From contig JBCNJP010000006.1 in the NCBI GenBank assembly GCA_039602395.1, positions 52,665,502-52,729,501 of the forward strand: a stretch of 64,000 nucleotides of DNA, written 5' to 3'. A program made the position numbers and the translations under genes. The notes under the pieces are model-generated. The model was given only the letters and a program-made list of their open reading frames with translations, searched no databases and was not told the DNA's origin. Positions within the stretch are counted from its first letter, which is position 1; each line of letters begins with the position of its first letter. This document shows, piece after piece, positions 47,906 through 59,659 of this stretch. This DNA is from Deinandra increscens subsp. villosa (taxonomy: Eukaryota; Streptophyta; Magnoliopsida; Asterales; Asteraceae).

Positions 47906-48064
47906 TTTTGGGGACCAAAATTCCTGTAACAGGAGGAGGATGTGACGACCCTAAAACTTTTGCTTTCTTTCCCCAGCAAATATAGCAACGACGACAGCTG
48001 ATGCTGCGAACGCTACGACGCAAGAATAATTTTCGGGACGAAAATTCCAATTACAAGGGGATGA
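47906..48064 (+). promoter_or_regulatory. Polypurine tract region, duplicated
   Basis: The working tract is ACAAGGGGATGA just before the 3' LTR. A second, similar block lies about 120 bp upstream: GGGGACCAAAATTCCTGTAA then CAGGAGGAGGATGTGACGACC (47909-47950), parallel to CGGGACGAAAATTCCAATTA then CAAGGGGATGATGTGACATCC (48033-48076). The upstream block even carries an LTR-start-like TGTGACGACC. Confidence 0.75.
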
Positions 48065-50617
48065 TGTGACATCCGAGAATTTCAAGGTTTACTTCCGTTA
48101 GACAATTCCGTTAGTTACGTTATAAGTGTTAACTTAGTAACTAACACTTAACTAGGCCGAATACGTCCACGACCTTTGGTTGATCACCGAACCCGTCCAT
48201 ATGTGTTATGTGTTTAACTATTTATTGTCATTATGTGCAATGTGATTTAAATACATGGTTTAGTATTGTGAATAGCATGACAATTTATGAATCGTGTTTA
48301 TCTTGTTTAGAATGTGAAATTGACCACTTTTGGGTTTCCAGCGAAACTACCGGGCGAAACTATAGTGTCGCCCGGCTAGTCTACCCTCTGACTACCAGAG
48401 CCAGTTTCGCTTGGCCAGCGAAACTAGCCAGCGAAACTAGGCCCTGATATATAATGACATAAAACCCTAGATATCACATTTTTGCCTCATTTCATACAAA
48501 ACACACACACACTCTCCTGAGATATTCTGGACCAGCTGATTCCAGCCAAGAACCATCAAGGAACCATCATCTCATCTCATCCATTTGGCCCTAGATCGAA
48601 TCGTGAGTCCCCAAAACCATTCTTTATGCATTTATATGTGTTTTTCTTGGTGTTTTACTTTAAAGCATGACCAAACCTCCATGGAATCACTTGATCTCCT
48701 GATATGTTGTTTAGGAATGTTAGATCTACAATAAAGTCAGTAACTTTACGTGTAAAATCCATCCATGTTGAAGATTTATGCCATTTTAGTCATTTTAGGG
48801 TTTTAAATGTATTTTGGTGATTTGATGATGAAAATACATGAATAAGGTGTCTAAACTGCTTCTATGATGTTGGTAATTGACTATGCATGCTAGATAATGA
48901 ATTACATGTAATATGGAAGCTGTTAGATTGATTTTTAGGCTGATCCGTAAGTTTTTCGCGACCAGCGAAACTGTCATGTTCTCTGGGCGAAACTGTCCAG
49001 CGAAATTATGCATATCTTCAACCAGCGACACTATGCAGCGAAACTGCAGTGTCGCCGGGTAAACCGACCAGACCAGCTCGAGCGAATCTACCGAGCGAAA
49101 TTCCCTGAACGAAAGTTCAAACCAGTTTCGGGCGAAACTAGGCTAGCGAAACTGTGCCAACAGTTTCGAGCGAAACTAGCCTAGCGAAACTGTGTCATCG
49201 GGTATTGCCTAGCGAAAGTGCTGCCCGTGCACACAGCGAAACTGCCTAGCGAAACTGCTAGCGAAACTGAGACCAGAATCCAAACTTGTGCAATTTGCTT
49301 GAATGTTATGCCATGACTTACATGATTATGCTATGATGAAACATGCTATGATTTCTGTAATATGTGGACCCTTGTTTATGATCAACCATCGGTGTCGTGT
49401 GTCTGTATGTCGAGTCATAGTTCCAACGTGCTATGTTATGGGCCATAGTGACGTTAAGTAAAGATTAGACACAAAACTAATACTTAAGACCTAAACGTGT
49501 TCATAGGTCTTCATTAAGCAAACTTGGATATTATAGCAAGTGTAGCAGTGCAACCCAAGGTGAGTGTCACTAACCCGATTACCGTGAACCCGTTTGGGTC
49601 ACACCGAATAACTAAAAGTAAAACAATGCTGACAAACTCGAGAGTGCTAGGCACCTCCCTGATGAACGTGAAAACTTGGAGTGCTCGGCACTCACTTGAT
49701 GAACTTGAAGTGCTTTATGGGAAGCACTTGTGAATTACTTAAACAACTATTTCTGAAACGAAACTGAAAACACTTTTGGGATTCATGAGAATCCAGTAAA
49801 CCTTTTTAATATGGCTAGTGTAGGTTAAAGTCTAAACCACATGATATCACATGATTTCTAAGGATGCCTTGAAAACTTAAAAGTCCTCAACTAAAATTGT
49901 ACCATTAATTGTAAAGCGAGGGGATGTTGGGTAGATCTACTGGAGTTTGACAAACTCCGCTCCGTGGCACGGGGAGTGCACGGAGGTACAATATCAGCCT
50001 ATTTGACCGTGATCCCGAGAGGACACGGGGGAGGCAAAACCGCGATGACGTAGGTCCACAGTACAGATGGCACGGCCACTACAATGATTTATGGTCAGCT
50101 TTGGTACAAACTTCCTTAGTGCATGGAACAACGGATTAGCTACCCGCGATATCGGTTGACCGCTTTAACTTTACTTAACTAGTGCATATTAGGTAATACA
50201 TCACTTGGCAATGTTTATAAAACAAATACTTATTACATGTTGATGAATACGATTATGAGACCGGGCCAATGCATGTCATGCCCACCGTGAACTCACCAAC
50301 CGTTAGGTTGACACTTGCGTGGTTTAAACTTTTGCAGATCGCTAAGGAGTATCCGGAGCGGGTTGGCATGGCACATGAAGACTTTTATTTTAATTAAACT
50401 AATTGGGAATTTAAAACACTGAATTGTAAAGCACGTGGTTAGTGCTAAGATACTTATGTTTATTTTTCCGCTGCGTACTTTTAAAAACTGTTTTGATTAT
50501 GAACACTTGGACTTTACTCTGATTCGTTTAGTATTTGTAACTAATGGTTGTGGTCCTGGTTTGCTCGCACCCCTTAACGGTATAAACTCCGTTAGTGGTT
50601 GATTTGGGGGTGTGACA
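48065..50617 (+). repeat. 3' LTR of Tekay-type element
   Basis: 2553 bp, collinear with the 5' LTR at a constant offset of 7997 with no indels. Starts TGTGACATCCG, ends GGGTGTGACA and is followed by the TGACT duplication at 50618. Confidence 0.95.
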
Positions 50618-51591
50618 TGACTGATCTAGTGATTGTATTTCATGATATTTTGAACCTGAGATTGCTAAGGGACACGTTAGCCTTGTATATGACGAATATA
50701 TACATAATATTCTAGTCGAATCTCGGATTTCCGTCTAGCACACTATTTCTGACTTCATTACTGTGAGTCCTCTGACTTCCTTCCTTAGTTAACTGTTTGA
50801 GATCACATTCCTGTTTGATGTATATGTTATATCTGTTATGAATTATCTTGTCATACACTGTTAGTTGGAATGCCCTGTGTGGGTCATTATATACTTTCTG
50901 GTCATTAAGGTTGAGACCACTAGACATATAAGGGATTATAGCGGCCGTTATAGTTGAACGATCCATATTCACCCGGATCCTCTAGTATTAATTTATTAGG
51001 GGGAATATGTACTTATATGTTGAACCTAAAAACTACTCGCAGAGGGTGTACGGCTATGCGCAACGTGCCCGCAGAGTACCTGAGTGTTGACCTTGTGTGC
51101 GACATGGTAATTTAATAACCTGTATGTGTTTGAAAACCGTTAATGTGATGATTGTAGTTACGACTCACCAACAACGTATGTTGTTGACTCTGTGATTGAC
51201 TTATGTTGCAGGTAAGCAAGTGTAGGTGTGGACCTAATCTGATCTTGGAATTTCTGATGGTTGTTGTTACTATGAACTTGGGCTCTGTATAATAAACGAA
51301 TAATGTTTGTAACTGAATACCTGTTATGACTATGTTTCCTTTGGTGTATTGTATCTCTTGCTTATATCCGTCCCAGGTCATATCCGGTGGCTATCGATTC
51401 TATTAGATCGGCTAAGAGGTGCTTAGTGCATCCTCATTCAGAGTCGGCCTAGAGTTTCACTGTGTGGATTGGATGTCCGTTATGTATGTTTGTGTGTTTA
51501 TATTTTAGTTGGTGCCTCGGGAACTGATACGGACAGCCGGTCCCACACCCTCCCCCGCACCTGGCAGGGGGCGGCGGAGTGGGGTGTGACA

Positions 51592-51786
51592 TGAGAGATA
51601 CTCTAAAGACTGCTTAACTGTATTCGATATTGTCGCTTGACTCACCTGCAAACCATAGTTACTATGAACCCATTCTTGCAATTTCTTTTGAGTGAGACTT
51701 GGATTATCCTTGTAGTGCTTGCATAATGCTCTTCGAATCTCGTCTGTAATTGTTGTTTTTTTCACACCTTTAAGATGGGAAACCAT
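51592..51786 (-). pseudogene. Pogo/Tigger transposase, N-terminal part
   Basis: Minus-strand ATG at 51784-51786 followed by 65 codons of the N-terminal helix-turn-helix (TITDEIRRALCKHY, NPSLTQKKLQEWV, VSQATISNTVKQSLEYLS), the CENP-B-like half that binds transposon ends. Translation then runs directly into LTR sequence at 51591. Reading resumes in the same frame at 38756 once the LTR and one TGAGA copy are ignored, so this and 37316-38761 are one gene cut by the insertion. Confidence 0.85.
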
Positions 51787-52128
51787 GCTGTGTGTATGAT
51801 GTGTTTGTGTTAACCTATTTAGATCTTGTATTTATATAAAAAAATGTTTTTAATGTCCATAAAGTGATACATTGAACACAAGAAGCATAATAAGGTAGGA
51901 GATTGAAGGTTTCTTTCAAATTGGGCCGTTCATTTGATATACATGCATTGTATACAATAATTAAGTGGAAGTTTGAAAGGTGTTTGTAAACTAAGTATTC
52001 TACTATAAATTAATAAAATATTAATTAATATATAAATTAATAATTATTAATTTATCGATTAATTAATAACTCTTTTAATTAATAAATTTTGGTGGTCCCA
52101 AGTGTATTATTTTATAGAGTTTCTACTA

Positions 52129-53540
52129 TACAAATCTTTGAAATAAGTTATGGTGATTATAAAATACAAGAGTGATAAAAGATAAGTATCCGTGGACACT
52201 CTTCTTCATTTTCTTGCGAGAAATTATCAAAGTGTACATGTTGACGGATAAATGTACGGTAACGGTAATGGTTATGATTGAAAATTATACGGTAATAGAT
52301 AGGTAACAAATGATTCGAGATAGAGAAATCATCACTGGGCAAAACTGAACGGGATACACCACTTATTTCCGATTTAGGCTCCAAAATACTAATCAAATTT
52401 GTCATAATTAGAACTAGCATGGAAAACTCAAGCTTAACAAAACCTGCCAAATATCACTTAACTCTCTCTGCCTTCTTTTAGGAAATTAACACTAAATTAT
52501 AAAGAAATAAAGAAATAGAATTAACAAGGACATAAAATAGGAAAACATGGTGTACGCTATAGTCACGTATGCATGGAAGTTAAGGGGAAGTGGGTGATCC
52601 ACATCCACTTGAATCGAACTAGTCCATATGAACTCGGTCGGATTGACCCATGTAGGTTGCCCAGCTGACCGTGGATCCGTCCCAATGACTTTTTTTAATA
52701 ACAATTTTTTTTTGTTTATCACATGGTTTGTACCCTTACTACATAGAAAAAACAAAGTCTTATCAACACCAAAATATCACTAGGTCAATGATCCTTTTGA
52801 CTAGTAGATGCCAATTATGGTCCGTATGTATACGATGGACCCTCCAATTTCCCAAAATACATTATTTGACACTTGGCGAACACATACACATTAATTTCTA
52901 TGGACCAACCAGAATAGGCCACGTAGAGCTACTACATGTAGAATGGTTAAGCTATGCCGAAGGCTGAAGCTAAATATCAAACATGTGGGACCTCCTTTTC
53001 ACCGGTAAAAACGCGACACATTTAGTGGTGAACGGTTCAGTCGACCATTTTAGTCGGCCCTATTGACTTTGCTAGCTCGTGGCAGCGGGCGGTTCAATTT
53101 AAAACTTAGTCGGCTTGCATATCAAACCATAATTAACCATTGTCGGCTAAACCCGGAGACAAATGTGTTCCTAGTGCAAAAAAATGTGTTGCTAGTGCAA
53201 ACGGCTATAACTTGCCTTCTAGCCTAGGATGTTAGTGTTTTCATTACATTTTATTGGCTAACGCCCGACCCACGTGTAGTTTTCATGATATTTTGTGCCA
53301 GCTAAAGGCAACCGTCCTAGCTGGCATGGTGTATGTGCCCTATTCTTATTGGTCCCTAGAGGTTAATATGTATGAGTTCATCAGCTACAAAATAATAATG
53401 TGTAGTTTGATAAATTTTTCTTTTTTAATTTTTACTCTCGATCTTCACTTGAAATTTTTACCTCCTAGGAGTAAGATGTTTATATGTTGATAAATCAAGA
53501 GACTTTTAGAAAATATGTTATCACTGATACTATGAGCAAA
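52129..53540. other. Intergenic DNA, no gene
   Basis: No open frame with a recognisable domain. Mixed AT-rich DNA, with a GC-richer stretch at 52960-53160 that may be a transposon fragment. Confidence 0.5.
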
Positions 53541-53545
53541 AAGGG

Positions 53546-53927
53546 TGTAGAAATGTAACCTAATTATCAGAACGAAATCAAATCAAGAATAACATAATAC
53601 AATCGAATGGATCAAGTTTTCAGAAATGAGACTGAACATGAACGAAAGAGTTCACAAATGAATTGACAATGAACTACACAAGAGAATGAGCTAATCAAAA
53701 TCCTATTTACCGATCTCATTTTATAGCCAGCAGCTAATAACAACCATTAATGGCCAATTAAACTAATTAAAGAAACGCTAAACTAACCCCCTGAACAATG
53801 AGTAATTGTCACAAAAGGTCCCTCCGTGAGTTTGAGACTTAAACCAATTTAAAGCTAATTCACCCGGTTAAGTACCCGGGTTTGAATCTCTCCCGGAACA
53901 TTTTAATACTAAACTCAGTTTTCAACA
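53546..53927 (-). repeat. Copia 3' LTR, 382 bp
   Basis: Complete LTR: on the minus strand it begins TGTTGAAAACTGAGTTTAG and ends CATTTCTACA. The plus-strand interior has TTAAGTACCCGGGTTTGAAT, which resembles a tRNA T-arm but recurs in the second LTR and is not a tRNA gene. Confidence 0.85.
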
Positions 53928-54428
53928 TTCACCACCTTGAGTTTAGTCTCAAACTTGACCCAACTAGATATATGAATTAAATCACACTCTTAACTATGAA
54001 TCATTAGCATTGAATAGTAGAGGTTCAATGAACTTACCTATTATAATGTGACTCATAATCAAGTTCATGATAATTCAATATGACCTACACACTGACTTAT
54101 CATCTCATAATTTAATCAATTCCTAAAGTCTCCAAACAAGCTTGAAACTTTGAAATTGGTAAAGATTTGGTAAACACATCTGCACCATTTTACTTGTAGG
54201 CACATACTCCACTTCAATCTCCTTTGAATTGATAATTTCTCTAATAAAGTGAAGTTTTACCTTGATGTGTTTTGTTTTATCATGAAACACTGAATTCTTT
54301 GAAAGCTAAATAGCCCCCATGTTGTCACACTTAACTACTGTTCTATTAGAATCCAGTCTTAGCTCTAGTGTAAATCTCTTTAACCACAATACCTCTTTAA
54401 TGGCATCCACTAGAGCTATATATTCAGC

Positions 54429-55990
54429 TTATGTGCTACTGAGAGTTACCACATTTTGAAGACTAGCTCTCCACCTGATACAGTTTCCTAACACCAGAAA
54501 ACCATATCCAGTAATGGACCTTCCCCTATCAGCATCCTTGGCATATTCAGAGTCCACAAACCTCTGAACCAGTTCTGAATCACTGTGTTCCTTGAAAATT
54601 AGCCCTTTACACTGTGACCCTGCTAAATACCTTAGCAACCACTTTACAGCTTCCCAATGAACTTTACTAAGATTAGCCAAATAGGTACTAACCATGCTGA
54701 CTCCATAACTGATGTCAAGCTGGGTACAAACCATCAGATACATGAGAGAACCCACTGCATTAGAGTATGGAACATTGGCCATGTAAACATATTCTTCTTT
54801 GGTCTTTGGACATTCTTCAAATGACAGCTTGCAATGAGGAGCAAAAGGAGTTGTTACTGGCTTGCACCCTTCCATGCCATATTGTTGTAAGATCTTCTTT
54901 ACATAACCTTCCTGAGTTAGATACAACTCCCTTTTTACTTTGTCCCTCCTGATCTCCATTCCCAAGATCTTCCTTGCATGTCCTAATTCCTTCATCTCAA
55001 ATTTTTTCCATTAGCATATCCTTTGTTTCGTGTATTACATTCAAAGACTCACAAGCCACAAGCATATCATCCACATACAATAACAAGTAAATGAATTTAT
55101 TCCTGTCACACTCTCTCATATACACACAGGGATCATACTCACTCCTTTAAACCTATTTGAGATCATATGATCATCAAATGTTTTGTACCATTGCCCTAGG
55201 GGACTGCTTCAGTCCATATAAAGCATTTTGTAATAAGCTCACCTGTCCCTCTTTACCTTTTTCCTCAAAACCTTTAGGCTGCTCTATATAAATTTCCTCC
55301 TCTAGGTCACCATATAGAAAAGAAAAGTTGTTTTTAACATCCAGCTGTTGTAATTCTAAATCCATAGAGGCAGTTATAGGCAACATAATTCTTATAGAAG
55401 AATGCTTAACTACAGGTGAGAAAACTTCATGGTAATCTATTCCTTCTTTTTGTCTAAATCCCTTAGCCACAAGTCTAGCCTTAAACCTAGGTAGACCATC
55501 ATGTCCTACTGGTTCTTTCAACTTATATGACCATTTACAGAGAATGAATTTTCTCTCCACTGGTTTCTTAGTGACTACCCAAGTATGATTCTTATGAAGA
55601 GGGCTAATTTCTTCTTTCATAGCTCTCACCCATTGATCTCTATACTCTGAACTTACAGCTTCTTCATATGTGCTAGGCTCTATCACATTATCATAACCTG
55701 CCATGGATAAGAATACAAATGCAGATATATCCTCTTATGTCCTAAACCTTATAAGCTTCACTGTTTGTCTCCTAGGCCTATATTTGGTAATGCTATAAGT
55801 AGGATTCCTCACATTTACCCTAGGACTCTCTTTTTAGATTGATCTAGGGACTCCACCTGATCCTGAACACTTTGATCATGTGTGCTCTCATGATCACTAT
55901 CTTGTTTATGGAAATCAACCGTGCCATTATCATCTTGTATAGCTGCATAAGATCCCAAAAAATTCAGCATTACTTCCTAAGAACAATCTT
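54429..55990 (-). pseudogene. Copia pol remnant (RT and RNase H)
   Basis: Minus-strand pol of Ty1/copia. At 55174-55704 the reverse transcriptase is readable (KEEISPLHKNHTW, FKARLVAKGF, DYHEVFSPVVKHSSIR, LYGLKQSPR). YVDDMLVA lies in the gap between frames near 55075. At 54429-54995 the end of RT and RNase H follow (VGSLMYLMVCTQLDISYGVS, HWEAVKWLLRYL, FVDSEYAKD). Upstream, 55705-55990 encodes an integrase-RT linker fragment (PTYSITKYRPRRQ). Frames are separated by indels near 55000 and 55170, and a stop is seen near 55735. Integrase core and gag are missing. Not functional. Confidence 0.9.
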
Positions 55991-57640
55991 ATTGAACTTG
56001 AATCCAACCAATAATCATCTGATGATTAAACTCCGGTTAACTTAGAAATAAAAAAGAACAGTAAGTGTAAGATCTAATGGTGTAATTATGGCTCTAATTA
56101 AGAGAAATAAAACACAACACAAAAGTAGAAAAGCTACAAACCCAAAATCAAAAGTGAGAAACAGAACACAAAAGTAAGTAAAGTCAGACGAATGAGTTGA
56201 AACACATTAGTTTACATCAAGCTTTGAAATAAGCCAATCTCATTAGAATTCATTAGAATTCATCTGATGTTACAAAATCTTAGAGCAAGATAACAAAGGA
56301 AATATAGTTTTACAAACCCTTTGAAATATAACCTTGTGTAAAATTAGGATTTCAAGAGTTATTACCTGCACAACGACAGTGAAAATTCTTCCGGTGAGTA
56401 CCCAAACAGGAAAATCTATTGATGTTCGTGAGGCGGCGTAAGGAAGAAGACGATTTGTGGGCTCGAATGCCCTAACCTATTCAACTGTAAATAAACACAT
56501 ATCAAAGATATGGTTCAACTATAATGGAAACACTAATAAGTGAGCATCACATAACAACACAAATTATGGTCCTACCGAAACATCAAGTAGAAAAAAAAAT
56601 AATAATAAGAGGCCTTCATCATATCAACTAAATGAAAGCAATCAAATGTAAACCTATTTTCGAGTCCGAAATATCGTTCAGCTTCCGAAAACTTGTGACC
56701 TTTTAAGATCTTCAATCGCACTTGTGAGCCGATCGGAATTTTGAGTTGCCCTAATATCTTGTAATCCTATTTACATCTTCAATCGTACGTCGATTTTAGG
56801 TAGCGCGTTGTTGAGAGAGAAGTATGTATGCGAAAGATGAAATTAGGGCTTTACCCTGTGTTGCAAGGTGATGGCAGTGGTCGATGTGGTGGTTCCGCCC
56901 ATGCTTTTTCTTTTGAACTGACTATCGTTCCATTGCAAGAGGGAGGACGAAACAAATATAGGCCACATATATGGATAGGATATGCTGCCATCACAACCAC
57001 ACAACCATGAATTTGGCAGACACAATCAAAAGCAATGTACAACTCACGTTGTGCTTTAGGTGTAGATACCATATGCATAAAGCTTATACATTATGCTTTA
57101 AAAGTTGTACAATAAAGTTGTAAAATGTATATAAGGTATAATAAATAAATCTACTAACATTTTTCATGTTAGGACCAAATATATAATCTACTAACACTTT
57201 CATGTTAGGACCAAACATAAATATAAAATCAACTAACACATGTGTTAGGACAAATTAGTCATATAGATTAATTATAACACTTTGTTAGTCATAGATCTAT
57301 TTTTCCATTAGATATGAAGAGGCTTGAGTTTGTTATTCCACTAGCTTGAAATCAAAGATTTCATAAACACAAGATCATGGTGCACACTTGCTACTTTCTA
57401 TAAGATTTCACAAATGTGATTCACCACATTTCTTGGCAATTTTAAGTCTCATGACACAAAAGGAAATGTTGGATCTTGGAAGAAAGGAGGTAGAGAATAG
57501 AGTTTGTGTTAGTGGATCAACAAGCAAGCATTCAAGAAAACAAAGAAAATAAGGATTTAGTTGATGGTTGCCAAGACTTGAGGGTTCCATTGGGTGGTGA
57601 ATATGTAGAAAACATAGAAAGAAAATGGGTTTAGGAGACT
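55991..57640. other. Non-coding insert inside copia element
   Basis: No gene recognised. At 57148-57255 three ~38-bp units based on CTAACA..TTTCATGTTAGGAC form a short tandem repeat. The remainder is AT-rich, LTR-like DNA. Confidence 0.4.
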
Positions 57641-58848
57641 CACAATGAGAGTGAGCAAAAACCGAGAGAAGAGGGAGGGTGGCGGCGGCCTGGTGGCGGT
57701 TTCCGGTGGCCGGCGGAGGGGCTGTGGCGGCGGAGTAGTGGCCGGCAGCGGCGGCAGGGAGGTGGCTGGGGTGGTCCGGCCGAATGCTAGAGAGGGAGAG
57801 GGAGTGTTTGTGGATGTTGGGTGTGTTGGGTGTGAGGGAGCAAGGAGGAGGTGGGGTTTTCTTATAGGTTGATTAGTGGTTAATACCCACTAGACCAAAC
57901 CTTAATCTCATGGGGACTTGGATTATAGACTAGGTGTCGTGTCACATTCTCATGGCTCCCAACTTAGATTAAAATTTGTAGGTTACTCCTCCTAATGGTT
58001 TTTATAAAAGTGGTAGACTTTTATAAATTATGGAGGGACTAGGAGTTTATAAAAATCTAAATTTTTACAAATTTGAACCAACCTTAATATACTACAAAGG
58101 TGGTGAAGTTTAGGAAATTATTTGGGCCAAAAGTTTATAATAATTAAATGGGTTAACTTTTATAAAATTCATTGGGCCAAAACAAATAAATTAAAAAAGT
58201 TTTGGGATTGGGCCGAAGCCCATTGCGGGTTGGGAAGAAGAATCGGGCCGAAGCCCATGTTGGTTCGGTTAAACGGTTGGGCCGAAGCCCAAAGGAAAAA
58301 CAAGGGAGTTTGGGCCGGGTTTTAGTGCGGGCCGCGAAGGAGAAAAGGAAAAAGGTTGGACCGGTTTCGGCCCAAGGTGATTCGGGTCGCGGGTCGGGTA
58401 TCCGGATTGGGGAATTTACTCGGTGAGTCGAGGTGAACCTTCGGGTAAATTTTTGGGTTTATCTGGATTACGTTGGGCTTATTGGGCTTACCGGGCCCAA
58501 TGGGTGAAATGTTTTCGTTATTTGGCTAAGTCTTGGCAACGGACGAGTTAAATATGTTTTAATTTTTCCAAAAGTTATAACGTTTTTATATTGGTTTAAA
58601 TTGGTTTGACAAAATATAAAAATTCCATTTTTATATTCAAATTTCTTATTATTAAAATTCCATATTTAATAATATGAGAACTTTCGTATTTCACGGGTAT
58701 CTAACGCGGGATTAAATCAGTTAATCATTTTGTTAAACACAGTTAATCATGCAGTTGAAAACAGTAAATCCCACAGTTAACACATAATAATATTTAGATA
58801 AAAAGTCAACGGAGAGAGGTTTGACCTAATTTTAGACCGGGTGTCACA
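57641..58848. mobile_element. Part of a gypsy LTR, right end at 58848
   Basis: Ends CCGGGTGTCACA at 58848, a gypsy-type LTR terminus, immediately next to coding sequence of a broken reverse transcriptase. GGGCCGAAGCCCA occurs three times at 58210-58290. A strongly G/C-rich segment (57665-57780, GGCGGCGG runs) translates to Gly-rich or Pro-rich low-complexity peptides in all frames and is not called a gene. The left end of the LTR and its orientation are not settled. Confidence 0.5.
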
Positions 58849-59655
58849 ATCCCCAAAGAAGGGACCACCGCTCACAACAATGTCCTCAATAGCAGACCGC
58901 AGGTCCTTGTCAAAGTCATCTGCAACCGCCCTCATATGGGTAGGGGGCAGGTTCTTAAGCTGAAGAGGAGCTTGGCCATACCCATATATGAACGAAGCAT
59001 GAGAAGTTCACATTGCGGGTCGTCGAGCTTAGGGAGGGTGCGCATAAGATCGGCCGCAGAAGTAGCCCTCCTCGCGGCCAACTTCTGTATAAACTGGCCG
59101 TCACAGCTAACCGCCCCCCCCCCCCCCCCCCAACGAGTTTAACCCCCTGATGGGTTTGCTAATATCCATAGGGAAAAGGCCCGCCCGGACCTTCCCCCCA
59201 TCACAGGACGGCCAAAAAAGATCCGTCTTCTTAACGTTAAGAGCCAAGCCTAAAGGCGGGCCTTTTTCGTTAATGATCCCGAGAGCCTTAGCGACCTCCC
59301 CAGCATCCCCAATTATCGTACCATCATCGAGATACCACGCATGGAGCAGCTGGTGGCAATTGTCCTGAATGTGATGTGCAAGAGGGTGTAGCTAACAAGA
59401 GCAAATAGAAGGGGCCCCAAGGGGTCACCCTGCTGAACCCCAGTAGTGGCCCAGATGTGGTCATTCCCCAAGTATAAGCGAGCCGGCTGCCCATAAAGGA
59501 AATCAACTTATGGCGAAATAGACTGAACACCTTAGTCGGACCTCGCGGAGTAAAGATGAACGGTTAACCAGGTTAAAGGCTTTAGAGAAATCAACTGTGA
59601 GCATAGCGAGGGACCCATCACGGTGTCGTTCCCCCACGAAGCGATTAACGCTATG
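58849..59655 (-). pseudogene. Non-LTR reverse transcriptase fragment
   Basis: Minus-strand RT remains: LTVDFSKAFNLVNRSSLLRE (near 59570), QQGDPLGPLLFAL (near 59400), YLDDGTIIG (catalytic box, near 59330), PFSLIMPR-type DNA in other frames being only shadows, and near the left end GGPFFGD, where it meets the LTR end at 58848. Several stops and frameshifts separate the pieces, and a C-homopolymer at 59114-59131 interrupts it. The YLDD box and motif spacing differ from the L1-type LINE at 10-13.6 kb, so it is another non-LTR lineage. It is 5' truncated, and its left side was cut by the LTR. Confidence 0.75.
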
Positions 59656-59659
59656 GAGA

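Larger units (their letters stand above)
40068..50617 (+). mobile_element. Intact Tekay-type Ty3/gypsy retrotransposon
   Basis: A complete 10,550-bp element: 5' LTR 40068-42620, primer-binding site, gag-pol, polypurine tract and 3' LTR 48065-50617, with 5-bp target duplication TGACT at 40063-40067 and 50618-50622. Domain order PR-RT-RH-IN and a C-terminal chromodomain-like region mark a chromovirus; the [16 protein letters not shown] motif is typical of the Tekay/Del clade. The two LTRs have the same length and I see only four differences, all transitions, so the insertion is very young. It appears capable of mobility if the gag start is resolved by splicing. Confidence 0.95.
38762..51591 (+). 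mobile_element. Solo gypsy LTR, itself split by Tekay element
   Basis: Starts TGTAACC at 38762 and ends GGGGTGTGACA at 51591, with TGAGA on both sides. Removing the nested element (40068-50622) leaves about 2275 bp, all in one LTR with no internal gag-pol, so it is a solo LTR left by LTR-LTR recombination. TTTATAACC near 39026 is the likely TATA region. Ten copies of GCGGTACGC or its complement lie in two clusters, 38842-38990 and 39813-40006, on either side of it. The right part (50623-51591) is non-coding. Confidence 0.85.
37115..52128 (-). mobile_element. Pogo/Tigger-type transposon, split by LTR
   Basis: The ends are TAGTGGAAACTCGATAAAT (37115 onward) and the inverted TAGTAGAAACTCTATAAAAT (ending 52128), the style of plant Emigrant/Lemi-type pogo elements. 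Without the 12.8-kb insertion (38762-51596) the element would be about 2.18 kb, a normal length for a coding pogo element. Both transposase parts lie inside on the minus strand. The insertion point is proved by a 5-bp duplication, TGAGA, at 38757-38761 and 51592-51596. The element is inactive. Confidence 0.85.

Noticed and set aside
53870..53900. tRNA-like T-arm (TTAAGTACCCGGGTTTGAAT)
   Set aside because: Present in both copia LTRs without an acceptor stem or anticodon arm; part of the LTR.
57645..57872. Gly-rich 75-residue frame
   Set aside because: Low-complexity product of GGC-rich DNA inside LTR-like sequence; no domain, and other frames are equally open.
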